Shown: in pieces, positions 32,851 to 44,970 of the stretch
How the letters are laid out: each line of letters begins with the position of its first letter
How positions within the stretch are numbered: the first letter of the stretch is position 1
Assembly: GCF_000002425.4 (NCBI RefSeq)
Contig: NC_037263.1
Location: forward strand, 5,394,959-5,458,958
DNA: 64,000 nucleotides
Origin: Physcomitrium patens
Lineage: Eukaryota; Streptophyta; Bryopsida; Funariales; Funariaceae
Direction: 5' to 3'
The notes under the pieces: model-generated
The model's input: only the letters and a program-made list of their open reading frames with translations
The model's database searches: none
Told to the model about the DNA's origin: nothing
Made by a program: the position numbers and the translations under genes

Positions 32851-33474
32851 CTTAAGTCCACAAGGTGTGTTACAATTAATCATACAAAATTCACAGAGTT
32901 TATAAGGTGTTTAAAACTTCTTGGTATGTATAATGGTGGATTGCCTTGCCTATCTTATTGTTTCAATCCTATTTGATGGTTTTTATCTTACTATTATCAT
33001 CATCTTTGATGGTTTTGATTGCATTTGATGGTTTATGTTTTTACAGACCTTCATGATTCTATTAATTATGCCTTATTTCTCTTTATAGTCACTTATTTAA
33101 GTGTAATATGAGTTATAAGGCGGTTTATTATTTTGTAACAAACTCACTCCAATAATGTAGCATGTGAGATAGGCAACTGAGACAACAATAGCAAATCTAT
33201 TGTGACCTTGTAAGAAGTGTTGGATTGCAAAACATTGGATCATTTTGTGATCTTGAATCAAACCAAGGCCTTCAAACACATCTTTTATCACAAATTCTAA
33301 TATAGTACATTGTATAGTAATTGGACAAGTAAGAGATTACAATTCCAAGGAAGGGAAGAAGAGTCCATAGTAGGATGTATCTCCAAAGTATAGTGCTTTA
33401 TTAACCTTGGCAGAATATTGGATTGTAAAAGGACCTTCTTGCCTCTATTATTAATCGAGACCAATACCTTACTC
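32851..33474. other. Unassigned AT-rich stretch
   Basis: No coding sequence, RNA gene or repeat with a partner in this window was recognised. A 64-codon minus-strand frame at 33097-33291 has no recognisable features. Confidence 0.4.
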
Positions 33475-34259
33475 TGTCATGGATATATATATATATATAT
33501 ATAAATCAATAATTATCTATATAATTACATAAAAATAGATAAAAATAGGTTAATTCCATAATATTTTCTATGAAAGCTTCTTAGAAGCTTCATAGATACT
33601 GCTTTGACTTTATAGATATCTATAATTGACTTTTTAGATTAAAAACGTAGTCAATAAGTTGGTCATGTGCCACACATGTTGGCAGCTTGAAGAATAAGCT
33701 AATTATGTGGCTTAAACATAGAAAACTTATTTTGTAAGCTAAAGCATGTGTCTTGCAAAGTCAACACATATAAGAGGTCTTATAGAACATCGCCATGTAG
33801 CTCTTAATTAGATAGTATATATAGAGGTAAGAGTGAAGCCTTCTTCACTCTTGTCAACTCCTTTCTTGCTTCAAGTTTAGATTTAAGAGTCTCTAGTTTC
33901 TTTGTCTTTTGGCAATAGCCATTTCAATTTCTTTTTAATATACATATTAATTTAATGCTATTTTGTTATTTTTCTTTTAATACAGATTTTGTAGGTTTAT
34001 TCATCTTCTTTCAATTCATGTCTTTGACAAATTAACAAGAGTATATTTAAAATATTACAGCTTTGTCTTGTCTTAATTAAGAGTGGATTACTTCTTTTTT
34101 TTCATAAGACATAAGCATATTAGAAGTTGCAAATTACCTTCTTCTAAACTAATATTATTTTTAGTATCTTCTTTATTCTCAAGTCTTCTCTTTTATTTAT
34201 CTTGAGTAATATTAAATATTTATATTTTAAATATTATCATAGCAGAGCTTGTATGGTAC
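33475..34259 (+). mobile_element. D-family LTR plus leader (D3)
   Basis: Starts TGTCATGGATATATA and aligns along its length with 55926-56720. It has a TATA box (GTATATATAGAGG, about 33815) followed by a perfect 10-bp hairpin, AAGAGTGAAG CCTT CTTCACTCTT (33829-33852). The leader runs to ATGGTAC, the apparent gag start of the family, where B2 is inserted. The LTR end within it could not be fixed because the copies diverge after about 33940. A (TA)n run lies at 33483-33503. Confidence 0.7.
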
Positions 34260-35026
34260 TGTTGTTCTTGTTGTGTTCAAACTTCAGTATACGAAAGTAA
34301 TTGAATTAATAGAGGTGGATTTGAACACGAAAAAAGATTGGTTATATGAATTAGATCTGTTAGTGTCACAATTGATTGTACTCTAGCTATCTGAAATCAA
34401 TTATCAAACTACAAAACATCAAGGCTTACTACTTCCATCTTAATTCAACACATAATCCATTCTATGACTATCAATTCAACAATACTTCCATATTCTTATC
34501 AGTTCATCTCCCACTTACTCTCTTTGTGGTTTAAATATATTCAATTACTGATCTCCAGCTTACTTATTATATTCAATTTCTCAATTCATCACATAAAATT
34601 TAATATCTTCACTTAATACAATACAATTCAATAATCTCAATTTTCAAAGTCATAGATTTTCTTCAAAACGGTCAATTCAAAGTCATATTCCACAGTATTC
34701 TAATCACAATTTCAACAATAATTTTTTCAATCACAATTCTTCATAAGCAAATAATAAAAGCAAAGAAAAAAAAGAGGTAGCACCAAGCTTACCCCAACTT
34801 ACGACTCTCATGGTCTGGCCCCAATCTCTCACTTTTTAACCTCTTTATCCTACCAAAAGATGGACCATCAGCTAGCAAATTCCAAAGGTTATGATCATTT
34901 CAATTCTTAACCATTTGTTCTATTAACCTACTGTTATCAACTAAACTGACTAACCATTAGTCTAATTCTCAAGGTTAACAATAACCAACTAATAACTTAC
35001 TACAAAATTTATTTGCATATTCTACA
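34260..35026 (-). mobile_element. B2 3' LTR (767 bp)
   Basis: Plus-strand ends TGTTGTTCTTG and CATATTCTACA. It matches the other B LTRs but carries only about one unit of the 28-bp repeat (34797-34825) and a roughly 230-base segment after about 34490 that is absent from 24007-24653 and present in 40631-41458. Confidence 0.85.
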
Positions 35027-35043
35027 TAGCCCCACTCCTAATT
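35027..35043 (-). other. Polypurine tract of B2
   Basis: The minus strand reads AATTAGGAGTGGGGCTA directly before the 3' LTR terminus TGTAGAATATG. Confidence 0.7.
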
Positions 35044-35049
35044 GTGCAG

Positions 35050-36976
35050 CATCCTCGCAAACACACAATTGTTACCTATCTAAAAACTACTTAACAAAAC
35101 TCTACAAAGTTAATATTTCCTCTGGCCCACCCAATTAATCATTTGCTACATTATCAAATATAGGTTCCACCGATTCTAATTCTAAATTCAAATCTTCCTC
35201 CTCTTCTAATCTGTCCATTGATTCCTTCTTCAACTGATTTGAGAGATCTTCATTATACTCTCCCAATTCACGGACTTAAGCTTCCAGTTTTAAGATTTGG
35301 ACATCTCGAAGTTTCGATTATTGCTACTACTAATTCATCCATTCTAGAACATCTTCAATCGACACTTGTGACTGGCTCCTCACTATTAACTCTTAATTAG
35401 AACTACTACTCTCAAAAATACAAGAAATACAAGAAAATAGCATTTCAACCAACCCAAAACAACACCATAGAATGACTTTAATTGAAGTCCCACTCCTATT
35501 CTTTTATTACTTGGTGATAATGACAATATGTTACCCATACTGTCCGTGAAAGGTAATGGGAAGTAATCTTTTATGGTAGCTATATTTAATTTTCGAAAAT
35601 CTTGACATATGTGAACTTTTCCATTCTTTTTTGGTACCATAACAATCGGTGAAATCAATTCATTGAAAAGAACCAGATAGATAAATCCAACCTCTAAGTG
35701 TTTATTTAGTTCTACTTTTACCATAAGTGAGTATTTTGAATTAAGTCAATGTTGTCTTTGGCGTACTAGTGTAGCATTCTCTTCCAATATAATTCAATGC
35801 TCACAAACTTCAACTGGAATTCTTTTCAAATTCGCATACGACCATATAAAAGTAGTTTTATACATTAAAAAGTAATCCACCCAAATTTCTTTCTCCTTGC
35901 CTTTTATACCGTCGTAAATCTGAATGATTTGGAGAGCCTCCCCTGTACCTAAATTAATTGATTGACATCATAGAATTTCAGGAGTCTCTGAAATAATGTT
36001 CTACTCAATTCCAAAATCTTTCATAAAATCCGATACATTAGAACTTTCCAACTCCAATTCCATAGCACTAACGTGATTAACATCTTGTCAATTCATCCAA
36101 TATGAAATCATATGATCAAAATTGTCAATAACATCTGGAGGAACTAAGTACTCTTTCGGTTCCCTACACTAGTATTTCATTCTAGTATGCTTGACAACTT
36201 ACCTTGTATCAGCATAAATTGAGTCAGGTGCACCAATTGCTTCTTCTGTAGACTCATCTTCACAATCCAACGTGAATTTTGAACTAGCAACTTGAGTTTC
36301 TCCATGATATTGGACAAGGTATATTTGAAGCACAATTTTATCATTACCTTTCCCGATTGTCAATGTACCACAGCCCAGTCATTTTGAGCTTTAGCTTGAT
36401 ACAACCATGATCGCCCCAATAAAATTGGGTATGAAAATATAGAGCTTCGTAATCGAAAAACAATATAATCAATTTTGTAGGTAATCCCCGCAATTACTGT
36501 ATCAATACTTTGTAAAATATCCATAGGTTTAACTCGATTGGAGTCAGCCATTCTCAAAACTATTGTAGTAGGCAATAAGTGATCCAAACCCAGCTCCTCC
36601 ATTGTAGTAACATTCATAAGATTTATACTAGATCCTCCATCTACTTACACTCCCGATAATAATATTCCATCAATTGAGACATCAATCGTTGGTGCACCCG
36701 GATCTGGATTCAAACTTATTTCTTGGATTTCTTTATTTCAAGATCTACGACAAATTAATGAGGAATTCAAGATAGTTCGGCACTCAAATGCTACCGCCGA
36801 TAGTTGCTTCATAGAGATCGTGGGTTGTATGGTGCCCAAATCTTTTAGAATATCATATGGTTCTGTATTAGTGGTAATTCCCAATATCCGTTTCTTCTTC
36901 CCAGTCTTAGACACTAATGTAGGTAAATTGGTTTTTTCTATATTGAAAATTCATAAAGCTACTGGAACTAAATTTG
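35050..36976 (-). pseudogene. B2 protease, partial RT and pol tail
   Basis: Protease is clear at about 36660-36370: site VDGGSS, then MADSNRVKPMDIL and closing LLGRSWLYQ. RT (35724-about 35560) shows VPKKNGKVHICQDFRKLN and PLPFTDS and then stops resembling RT, so the palm with FLDD, RNase H and integrase have been deleted. The remaining segment to 35050 encodes a charged, coiled-coil-like tail (YNEDLSNQLKKES, then an acidic ESMDRLEEEEDLNLELE), presumably the pol C-terminus. Several stops and frame changes are present. Confidence 0.7.
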
Positions 36977-36980
36977 ACGA

Positions 36981-38314
36981 TGTCGTGTTGTGATTCGGCT
37001 ACTATATGAAAATAATGTAATTATGTACTTAATATATAATTTATTAAGTAACATGGTAAGAGCCATATTAGTAGATTTTAATTGGTTGTAGGATATAATT
37101 TGATTATTACTTTGAGAAGAGGTTGTTTAAAAAGATTACTATAGAATTTTTATAACTTTAATTTCTTTTTGATAGTGGCTTGTAAGATTGGTTTTGGTTG
37201 ATAGTAACTTCTAAATATTTAGAGTCACCTTTGTTAGACATTGGTGACATTTAAAAACTTATTTTGGTTCTTTTATTTGGTGTTTAGAGCATACATTATG
37301 TAAATCTTATAAGAAAAAGGATTGAAGAAGGATTTTGGTAGCAAAGGGAGTAATTAGGGCACCAATATAGATGAATGGAGATGAATGATGAAAATCTCCA
37401 TTCCTATTGGTCAAAAATCATGACCAATGGGATTTGAGGAGGCTGCCCGAGGCCATATTAGGGATTAGGGTTAGTTTTTCGAAGCCATTCGAACTTTAAT
37501 GGCTAAGGTCACAAGGTTTAGGTTTTTGGTTAAGGTTTTGGTGCAAGTTTTGTGTCATTTGGGGTTTTTATGAGGAAGTTATAGGCGCTCAAAGTTAAGA
37601 TGTTAGTTTTGGACCTACTGTCACTCTTTTGGGCATAACGCACGCGTACGGATGGAAATTGAGGATCGGCGACCGCGACTGGAGAGAGCACTTTTGCGGC
37701 TATACTTTTAGCATACTGCTTACTGGATTCTAAGTTGGGATGAAGGAGTTATTGGATTTTGAAGTCAGCACATGCAATCTAAGGGTAGTAAGTAAACCGA
37801 ATTACTAGTGTTTGTCTCTTGAGCTATATCTTGAGCAATTTTGTGAGGTTTTGGCTCAAAATTTCAAGAAATGTTTAATTTCATGTTAGTAAACTTTGCA
37901 CATAAGTTTTATGACATTTGGAGTTCGGATTTTTGAGATATAAGGAAAATAGTTTTTGGGTGCTTGTAAATTACGGTTTGGAGTGTCTGCTAGGGTTTCT
38001 TAGATTCCAAAAGATCGAGAGTGAATTTGCAGTTGGTTTTTTTTGTGATAGAAGTTAAGGGTAAATTCTACCTATCTTGTAAATTTGAAACAAATTGAAC
38101 GGTTAGATCAATAGTTATGATTTTCTAAAGTTCGGGGCGAAAAAACCCTTCGCGGGAAAAATATGTTTTGAAGGGATTTTGTTATATTTGGAGTTTTATA
38201 CAAAAATAAAGGAGTTTTTGGAAGCTAAGAAAAGAATCATATAAAGGTTTAAGGTACACTCTCTACAGCTAGATACCCAGTGTATTCCCAGATAGCAAAT
38301 CACGCCATATGACA
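36981..38314 (+). mobile_element. Solo LTR-like insertion in B2
   Basis: A 1334-bp non-coding segment starting TGTCGTGTTGTGATT and ending AATCACGCCATATGACA, so its ends are imperfect inverted repeats with TG...CA termini. It splits B2 between gag and protease at the same site that A(-) occupies in B1. The flanks ACGA (36977-36980) and ATGG (38315-38318) are each one transition from ACGG. The first 11 bases equal those of the A LTR but the interior does not match, so it belongs to a different family with similar ends. No internal coding region, hence a solo LTR. Confidence 0.7.
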
Positions 38315-38318
38315 ATGG

Positions 38319-40459
38319 AGCCTGTAAAATTGGTTCTTTCAATGGGTAAGATTGTTCTCTCAATTGGGCTGATATTGGTTCCTTGGAATTCACGCCTCTA
38401 AGAGAATCTTTCAACGAAAAGGATATTTTCCAAAGTTGTGTAGAGAACAAAAGAGCTTGAAACGAAACCAAAGCCTCCATAATCGATACCTCATTTGGGT
38501 GCACAACCGATTCAGGTCTAATATTAAGTAAGGGACTCATTTCAAGACCTGAATTGGATGGCCCCATAATTGGAACTAATTGGCCCTTCGCTTCAAGATC
38601 ACCTAAATGTTGAATTGGTCCTTCCTCCTTTTGTTGACTTCTTATAAGGACAGCTTGGACTACTTCTACCCGATGAACTAGTGAATCTTGAGGACCTTGA
38701 TTTATTTCTTCCATTTTTTCTTAGCTTTACATCTACAGATCTTGATTATTGAAATTGAACGGAGCATTACATTGCTAATAAGTATATCTCGACTGCTTGC
38801 AATTCGCACATATTAGTGCATAATTGTCACTGGCTCTAAGATTGGAACATTCACTGACATAATGATCAATCTGTTTGCAACGAAAACAACAAAGTGGTCT
38901 TCTTGCACCTCCATCCGACATATTGGGTGTCTCCATTGGTATATACATATTAGGCTTGTTCCATGTAGGGTTAAAAAATGATCCTGATTGTCTCATTTGT
39001 ACGGAGGATACTTGATTCGATGATGCGGTGAAGCATATTACTGATACCTCTACTGCTCTTTCTCGTAGTTCTGGAGGTTTGATATAGACTCCTGATTAAA
39101 ATTGGAACTTTGAAAGTTATTGAATGTTTGATTTTATCAATTAGATCGATTTCCATTCCATCCATACGTATTTTTCATTTAAACTTGATTGACTTTTCAA
39201 TGAATGGGTGGGATCATCGTTTGATTACTGAAATATTGTTGCCTTTGTAAATGCCAACAGTTTTGGGTAGAGTGCTTTCCTCCACAAAATGTATATTGAA
39301 CATCCGTTTGTCTAAGTAATGGACATTCTGTATCAAAATGACCTTGTCCCTTACAATTATTACACCATATATTAGGTCTCATATTAGAAGGCTTATGTCG
39401 TTTCTCCTTATCTTTAGCCAAATTCAGGGCCAATTCTTCCATCTTCTTTGTTAGATTTAATAACAAGGCTTCATTTGGATCTTTAACAGTCACATTTGTG
39501 AATAACTCCGATTGTTGATAGATTGGCGATGTAAAATAAGTTGTCATTGTTATTGGCACTATTGCTTGGAGTGGTGTAGCATTAATTGATTGTTGTAATA
39601 TAACATTCTTCACATTGGAGGGAGCCATTTGTAGATAATTACCCATCGACACATTTCCCAGTTGTATTTGTTGGCTTCTTGAACTAGGAATCATCGTGGC
39701 CCCCATTGTTAACAATTGGTCATAATGACATTCTTTCCACATCTTTGCTCATGCCAATGATGCCTCTAGTGTAGCTAGTCGAGCCTCTTTTATAAGTATT
39801 TTTAATTCTAGTGTATGTAAATCGTTAATTAATATTGATAATATAAATACATTTGACATTTGATTATTTGACCATTTACATAGTTTATCCACAATTTGGC
39901 CATAATAGGACTCTATTGATTCTTCCACAAACATCTTGCTATTCATAAAACTTTCTCAAAGCCGATCTTTAAATCCAATTGGTCTAAAATGGATTAGGAA
40001 GGCATTCCACAAGGCCTCCCAATTGGAAAATCTATCCATTGGTTACCGAATATATCATTCAAAAGCTATATCTTTTAAAGTTGCTGGCAACCATCTCAAC
40101 CAAATGTCTTCAATTCTACCATTATTAGCCACGCAGGTTGTCAAGAATTGAGTTATATGATAATCGGGATTAGACCTCAGCCAACCACTAAAAGTAGGTA
40201 ATGGTGCCACACTTGTAGTTCGATCTCTTACTGCTCCCATTTGTACTGCAATTAGTACTTCTGGCACTCTCACCGCCATTTGTGTTATCACTAGTCTCTT
40301 TGCTATTTGAATTTGAATTTTTCTTCCTTTGATTTTTCTTGAACCTACAATTTCTTTTTGTCGTTTGCATATGAGATTTCTTATGTATAATCGCTGCTGT
40401 CTTTTTTTTGTTTATCGATTAATTCTTTGATAATCCTCCCCTTCATGATTATCACTCAT
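38319..40459 (-). pseudogene. B2 gag
   Basis: Same gene as 21687-23832, starting at the ATG at 40459. Stops split it into open parts 40291-40055, 39946-39749, 39742-39197, 38996-38775 and 38714-38319. A 1-base deletion near 39025 (GATGCGG for GATGCCGG in B1) shifts the frame. Both pairs of zinc knuckles are retained (about 39550-39430 and 38890-38755) with the same Cys-to-Tyr and His-to-Tyr losses as in B1, which suggests that these losses predate the two copies or are real features of the family. Confidence 0.8.
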
Positions 40460-40610
40460 AATCTTTCATTCTTCTTTACAAAATCAATACTACCTTGAAT
40501 TATAACTCACATATTTGTAACCCTAAAATTGGTTTTTTTCACATTTTTATTCAACATATAATTCCATCTCCCATATAATCAATTTCTAACATTTCATATT
40601 GTTATCATTT

Positions 40611-40627
40611 CTTCGATAGTGGTGCCA
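40611..40627 (-). other. Primer binding site region of B2
   Basis: Three bases inside the 5' LTR the minus strand reads TGGCACCACTATCGAAG, a TGG-starting site at the right place. The primer tRNA is not assigned. Confidence 0.5.
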
Positions 40628-40630
40628 AAA

Positions 40631-41458
40631 TGTTGTTCTCGTTGTGTTCAAACTTCAGTATACGAAAACAATTGAACTAATTGAGGTGGATTCGAACACG
40701 GAGAAAGTCTGGTTATATGAATTGGATCTATTAGTGTCACAATTGACTGTACTCTAGCTATCTGAAATCAATTATCAAACTACAAAACACCAAGGCTTAC
40801 TACTTCCGTCTTAATTCAACATATAATCCATTCTACGACTATCAATTCAACAATACTTCGATATTCTTATCAATTCATCTCCCACTTACTCTCTTTGCGG
40901 TTTATATATATTCAATTATTGATCTCCAACTTACTTATTATATTCAATTTCTCAATTCATCACACAAAATTCAATATCTTTACTTAACACAACACAATTC
41001 GATAATCTCAATTCTCAAGGTCACAAATTTTCTTCAAAATGGTCAGTTCAAAGTCATATTCTATAATATTCTAATGACAATTTCAACAATACTTTTTTCA
41101 ATCACAATTCTTCATAAGCAAATAATAAAAGTAAAGAAAACAAAGAGGTAGCACCAAGCTTACTCCAACTTACGACTCTCACAATCTGGCTCTTTGGCTT
41201 ACGACTCTTACAGTCTCGCTCCCCGGCTTACGACTCTTACAGTTTGGCCCTGATCTCTAACTTCTCAACCTCTTTATCCTACCAAAAGATGGACCGTCGG
41301 CCAGTAGATTCTAAAAGTTATGACCCTTTGAATTCTTAATCATTTGTTCCACTAACAATCTACTGTTACCAACTAAACTGCCTAACCATCAGTCTAATTC
41401 TCAAGGTTGTCAATAATCAACCAGTAACTTACCACAAAATTTATTTACATATTCTATA
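40631..41458 (-). mobile_element. B2 5' LTR (828 bp)
   Basis: Plus-strand start TGTTGTTCTCGTTG; the end ATTCTATA is a one-base change from the usual ATTCTACA. About three units of the 28-bp repeat lie at 41166-41250. Confidence 0.83.
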
Positions 41459-42945
41459 GGTATAAAATATGCCATCTTATTAAAACAATCTACTACTACA
41501 AATATAGAATCATATGAACGTGAGACTGAAAGATTCATGATAAAATCCATAAAAACAAAAGACCATTGTTCTTCTGAAATAGGTAAAGAATGAAAAAGTC
41601 CATAAGATTGATGGCAAGGATTTTTGAATATTGAACAAATATCACATAATTATACAAAGTCTTTGACTGCCTTTCATATTTGAAGCCACCAAAAATCTTT
41701 CAATGTTAATTCGAAAGTCTTGTTGTATCCAAAATATTCAACTGTGAGAAAGTCAAGACAAGTTTGAAGAACACATAATCATGTCCCACCTTTTAGAATG
41801 TATAAGTGTCTATTAAAGTAGAATAAGTTGTTTTTGAATTCAAACTTAGAAGTATCATGAGATTTAGAAGAATTATTCTTGATATTATGGACAAGAGGAT
41901 CAGAGGACATACTTGATTGAATTTGCTTGATAAATGTTGAATCAATAATTAATGTTGATTTTATTGCTTAAAGGTGAAAATATTCTAACTTCAAAAGAAT
42001 CATTCTTTATTAATCAAAAGATGAATTTTCTTCTTTTGATACAAGATAAGAACATTTATAAAGGACGTTTGACAAACCTTATTATTTTTTAAATTGATAA
42101 GTAATCTTGAAATCAATTCTTGATGTAAATATGCTCCAATGAGCTTGGCAATAATTTAAAATATGTATTGACATAAAATACTTAAGGTTCTTATGATCTG
42201 TATTTATCGTGATTAGACTCAAGGTGCCTTCTAAATAATGATGCTATTCTTGAAATGAATCCATAATTACAAAGAGTTCTTTGTCATGGATCTCATAATT
42301 AAACTTGACTATTAAAATTTTTTTGGAATGAAAAGCTATTGGATGGAGTTTGTTATTTGCTTCTATTTGTGATAATATTATACCTAAGGCAAAGTTTAAT
42401 GCATTTGTTTCCATGAAAAATATCTTAGAGAAGTTTACATGATATAAAATTGATACAAAAATAAAATCTTTTTTTAAAGCATCAAATGATGCTTTGGCTT
42501 CTTTACTCCACTTAAATTTGTTTTTATAAGTCAAACGTATAAGTAGAGTTGCAACTTGAGAAAAATTCTTAATAAAGATGAGATAGTAATTGGCAAAGTC
42601 CAAAAAGTATTGTACGTTCTTTACTGTTCTTGGAAACTTCTAATCTATGATAGTCTAGACCTTCTTTGGATCTATCATTAGCCCTTCATTAGAAATGATG
42701 TATCCTAAGAAGTCAACTTGAGTAATATGGAATACACACTTTTTTAACTTTGCATATAATCTTACATCTCTAAGTTTTTGTAAGACATGACAAATATAAA
42801 CTTCGTGTTCTTCTATATTCTTAGAGTAGATTAAGATGTCGTCTAAATAAGAGACAACAAAATCATCAAGAAACTCACAAAAGAAATCATTTATTATATA
42901 TCAAAAAGTAGCTGGTACATTTGTGAGTCCAAGAGACAATTAGAA
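41459..42945 (-). pseudogene. D-family pol fragment (D2): RT palm, RNase H, start of integrase
   Basis: Read leftward from about 42945: RT palm with the YLDD box at 42838-42849 (LDDFVVSYLDDILIYSKN), connection domain, RNase H (42603-42244; FKWSKEAKASFDALKKDF and METNALNFALG) and the first part of integrase to IVDCFNKMAYFIP, which ends at the B2 boundary 41459. It is collinear with 58770-60250 of D1 but inverted. Stops occur between the parts. Fingers of RT and everything upstream are replaced by the Helitron fragment on the right. Confidence 0.78.
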
Positions 42946-43046
42946 TTCAATAATTAATAAAAATTAATTTATTGCTAAAGAAAGAGTATAGAACATTCAA
43001 AAATTAAAAGAAAATTTAGAATAGTATATTTTGTAATTGAATCTTG

Positions 43047-44445
43047 AATAACAAAAGGCATATTGATGATATTGTAGTATCTATAATGGAAGAACATGGA
43101 TGCATGTTTTTTATAAATACACTTGCATGAATTGGTAAGATATTTGTCTACAATATTTTGGCAATTAAAGTTTGAATGATGCAAAAAATTGTCATATGTA
43201 TTGTATCATGAGGAATTGCCACATTGCTAATTGAAAAAAGGAGAACTATTTATTTTTTATTTAAGATTCCATTAAATTGTAATAAAGACTTTTTTTGTTC
43301 AATTACTAAGAATTTTGACCATATTCAATTTATTTACCAAAATTTCCTTATAATTTGGAATGAACTTCTAATACAACATTGTTATTATCCTAAAGCACTT
43401 GATTATTTCTTTAGAGACATTTGAGATATTAATTGCCCATTTAAAAGAGCTACAATAGTTTTTGGTGGAAATTTTTGCCAAATATTTCCAAAGATTGTAA
43501 AAGGAATTTGAGAAGAAATGGTAATAATATTTTTTTAATATTCAATACTTTGCCATAAATAAAAATCCATATATTAAAAGAAAAGATGAGATTAAATTTA
43601 GGAGCACTTCAAGCAGATATTAAGTTTGCTAATTGGCTTCTTCAAGTATAGAATGCATGTACATTTTATATATATAAATAGTGGTGCATTTGAATTTTTT
43701 ATGATTGCATTATTATTTATTAATATTTCTATTTATCACTTATTAGATTAAAAATAGTACAAAATTATTATCCAATAATATAATTATGCTTCCTAATTAT
43801 ATGATTCTTGATCAACAATTAATATCCTTAATTGATGTTATTTATACAAGGCTAATAAAAGATGGTATAGCAAATGATGTCTTTTTTAGAGATAGAATCA
43901 TTTTATTTGCACAAAATGATGATGTAGAAGATATTAATGAAAAGATTATGATCATATTTTCTAGAGAAGAACAAGAATATCTAAAAGCCAATGAAGTTGT
44001 TGTCAAAGATGGTTTTAAAAATAATAATGTCTATCCAATAAATTCATAAGTTGCTTAATCTATCTAAAATATCCAAATCAAGGCTTTATCTTAAGATTGA
44101 GACTTTGATGATGCTACTAAGAAATATTACTCCTTATCAAAGACTTTGCAATGGAATCCAATTAATAATTATACAACTAATAGATTAAATTCTTGAAGTA
44201 AGAATTCTTAAAAGAAAATTTGCTGGAAACTTGGTGTTTATTCCACGGATTATATTAACTTCTACAATAAAAGAACTTTCATTCATACTAAAGAGAAAGC
44301 AATTTCCAATCCATCTTACATTTATAATAACAATAAACAAATTCTAAGGATAATTGATAAAGCATATTGATTTGGAACTATGATAATCTATTTTTTTCCA
44401 TGATCAAATTTATATAGCACTCTCTCAATATACTTCCTCCCATTT
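43047..44445 (+). pseudogene. Helitron-type helicase fossil (PIF1-like, C-terminal half)
   Basis: Decayed helicase of a rolling-circle Helitron transposon, replacing D2 on its right. In order: a Walker A region worn down to IGKIFVYNIL (about 43125), then IATLLIEKRRTIYFLFKIPL (about 43210-43265), LIIWNELLIQH (motif II region, about 43350), a segment with RATIVFGGNFCQIFPKIVKG (about 43450), then FFRDRIILFAQNDDVEDINE (about 43880), CNGIQLI (about 44150), and near the end a motif corresponding to NKSQGQ, read here as NKF-stop-G-stop (about 44340), then IALSQYTSS (about 44420). At least two frame changes and over six stops; many stops are former Gln codons. No Rep domain or Helitron terminus was found. 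Confidence 0.75.
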
Positions 44446-44459
44446 TATCAAAAAAAAAA

Positions 44460-44970
44460 ATTTCTAAAAATTATAATTCAAATTCTATACTAAATATTAC
44501 TTTTAATTTTTTTTAATTAGATAAATATTAATAATTTATTTTTATATTTTAATTTATAAATTTATTGAATTTAATACATATTTAAATATATTTAAATATT
44601 TTTATGATTTTTTTAATATAATTTTTTTTTAATACTTTTTTAAGTAATTCCTTGAATAAAATTAACTACTTTGTTTGCATATTATTTGTAACAATGGTAC
44701 AAATTTATCTATCCTACTTCATAGCTGAAAGCTTTATTGTGTATTTTATTTCTTTCTATTTGTATTGTATTATATTTATATTTAAAAAATATTCTTTGGC
44801 TCATAAAAATATCTTTCAAAAATAGCTTAATTGAATTATACTTTCCATGACAATGATACAAGTTCATCTAGTCTATTATATAAGATAGCTTAAGAGATAA
44901 ATAAGATGAAACAAAATCCTTCTTTGATTTGTTGCATGCATCATTGTTTTGGTCAAAAAATTTCATCAAA
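44460..44970 (+). repeat. R repeat, copy 4
   Basis: An AT-only tract (44470-44690) followed by the R tail: TTTCTTTCTATTTGTATTG, AAAAATATTCTTTGGCTCA, CTTTCCATGACA and TCATCTAGTCTA, as at 31110-31330 and 32560-32800. Its first part (the GTTTAGCTTTTTGA segment) is absent. Confidence 0.65.

Larger units (their letters stand above)
34260..41458 (-). mobile_element. Element B2: Ty3/gypsy retrotransposon with both LTRs, pol deleted
   Basis: Second copy of family B, 7199 bp. 5' LTR 40631-41458, primer site 40611-40627, gag 40459-38319, a solo LTR of another family at 36981-38314, protease and partial RT to about 35390, a C-terminal tail, polypurine tract 35027-35043, 3' LTR 34260-35026. Flanking bases GGTAC (34255-34259) and GGTAT (41459-41463) look like a target duplication. 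The flanks are nevertheless two different D fragments in opposite orientation. Confidence 0.82.
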
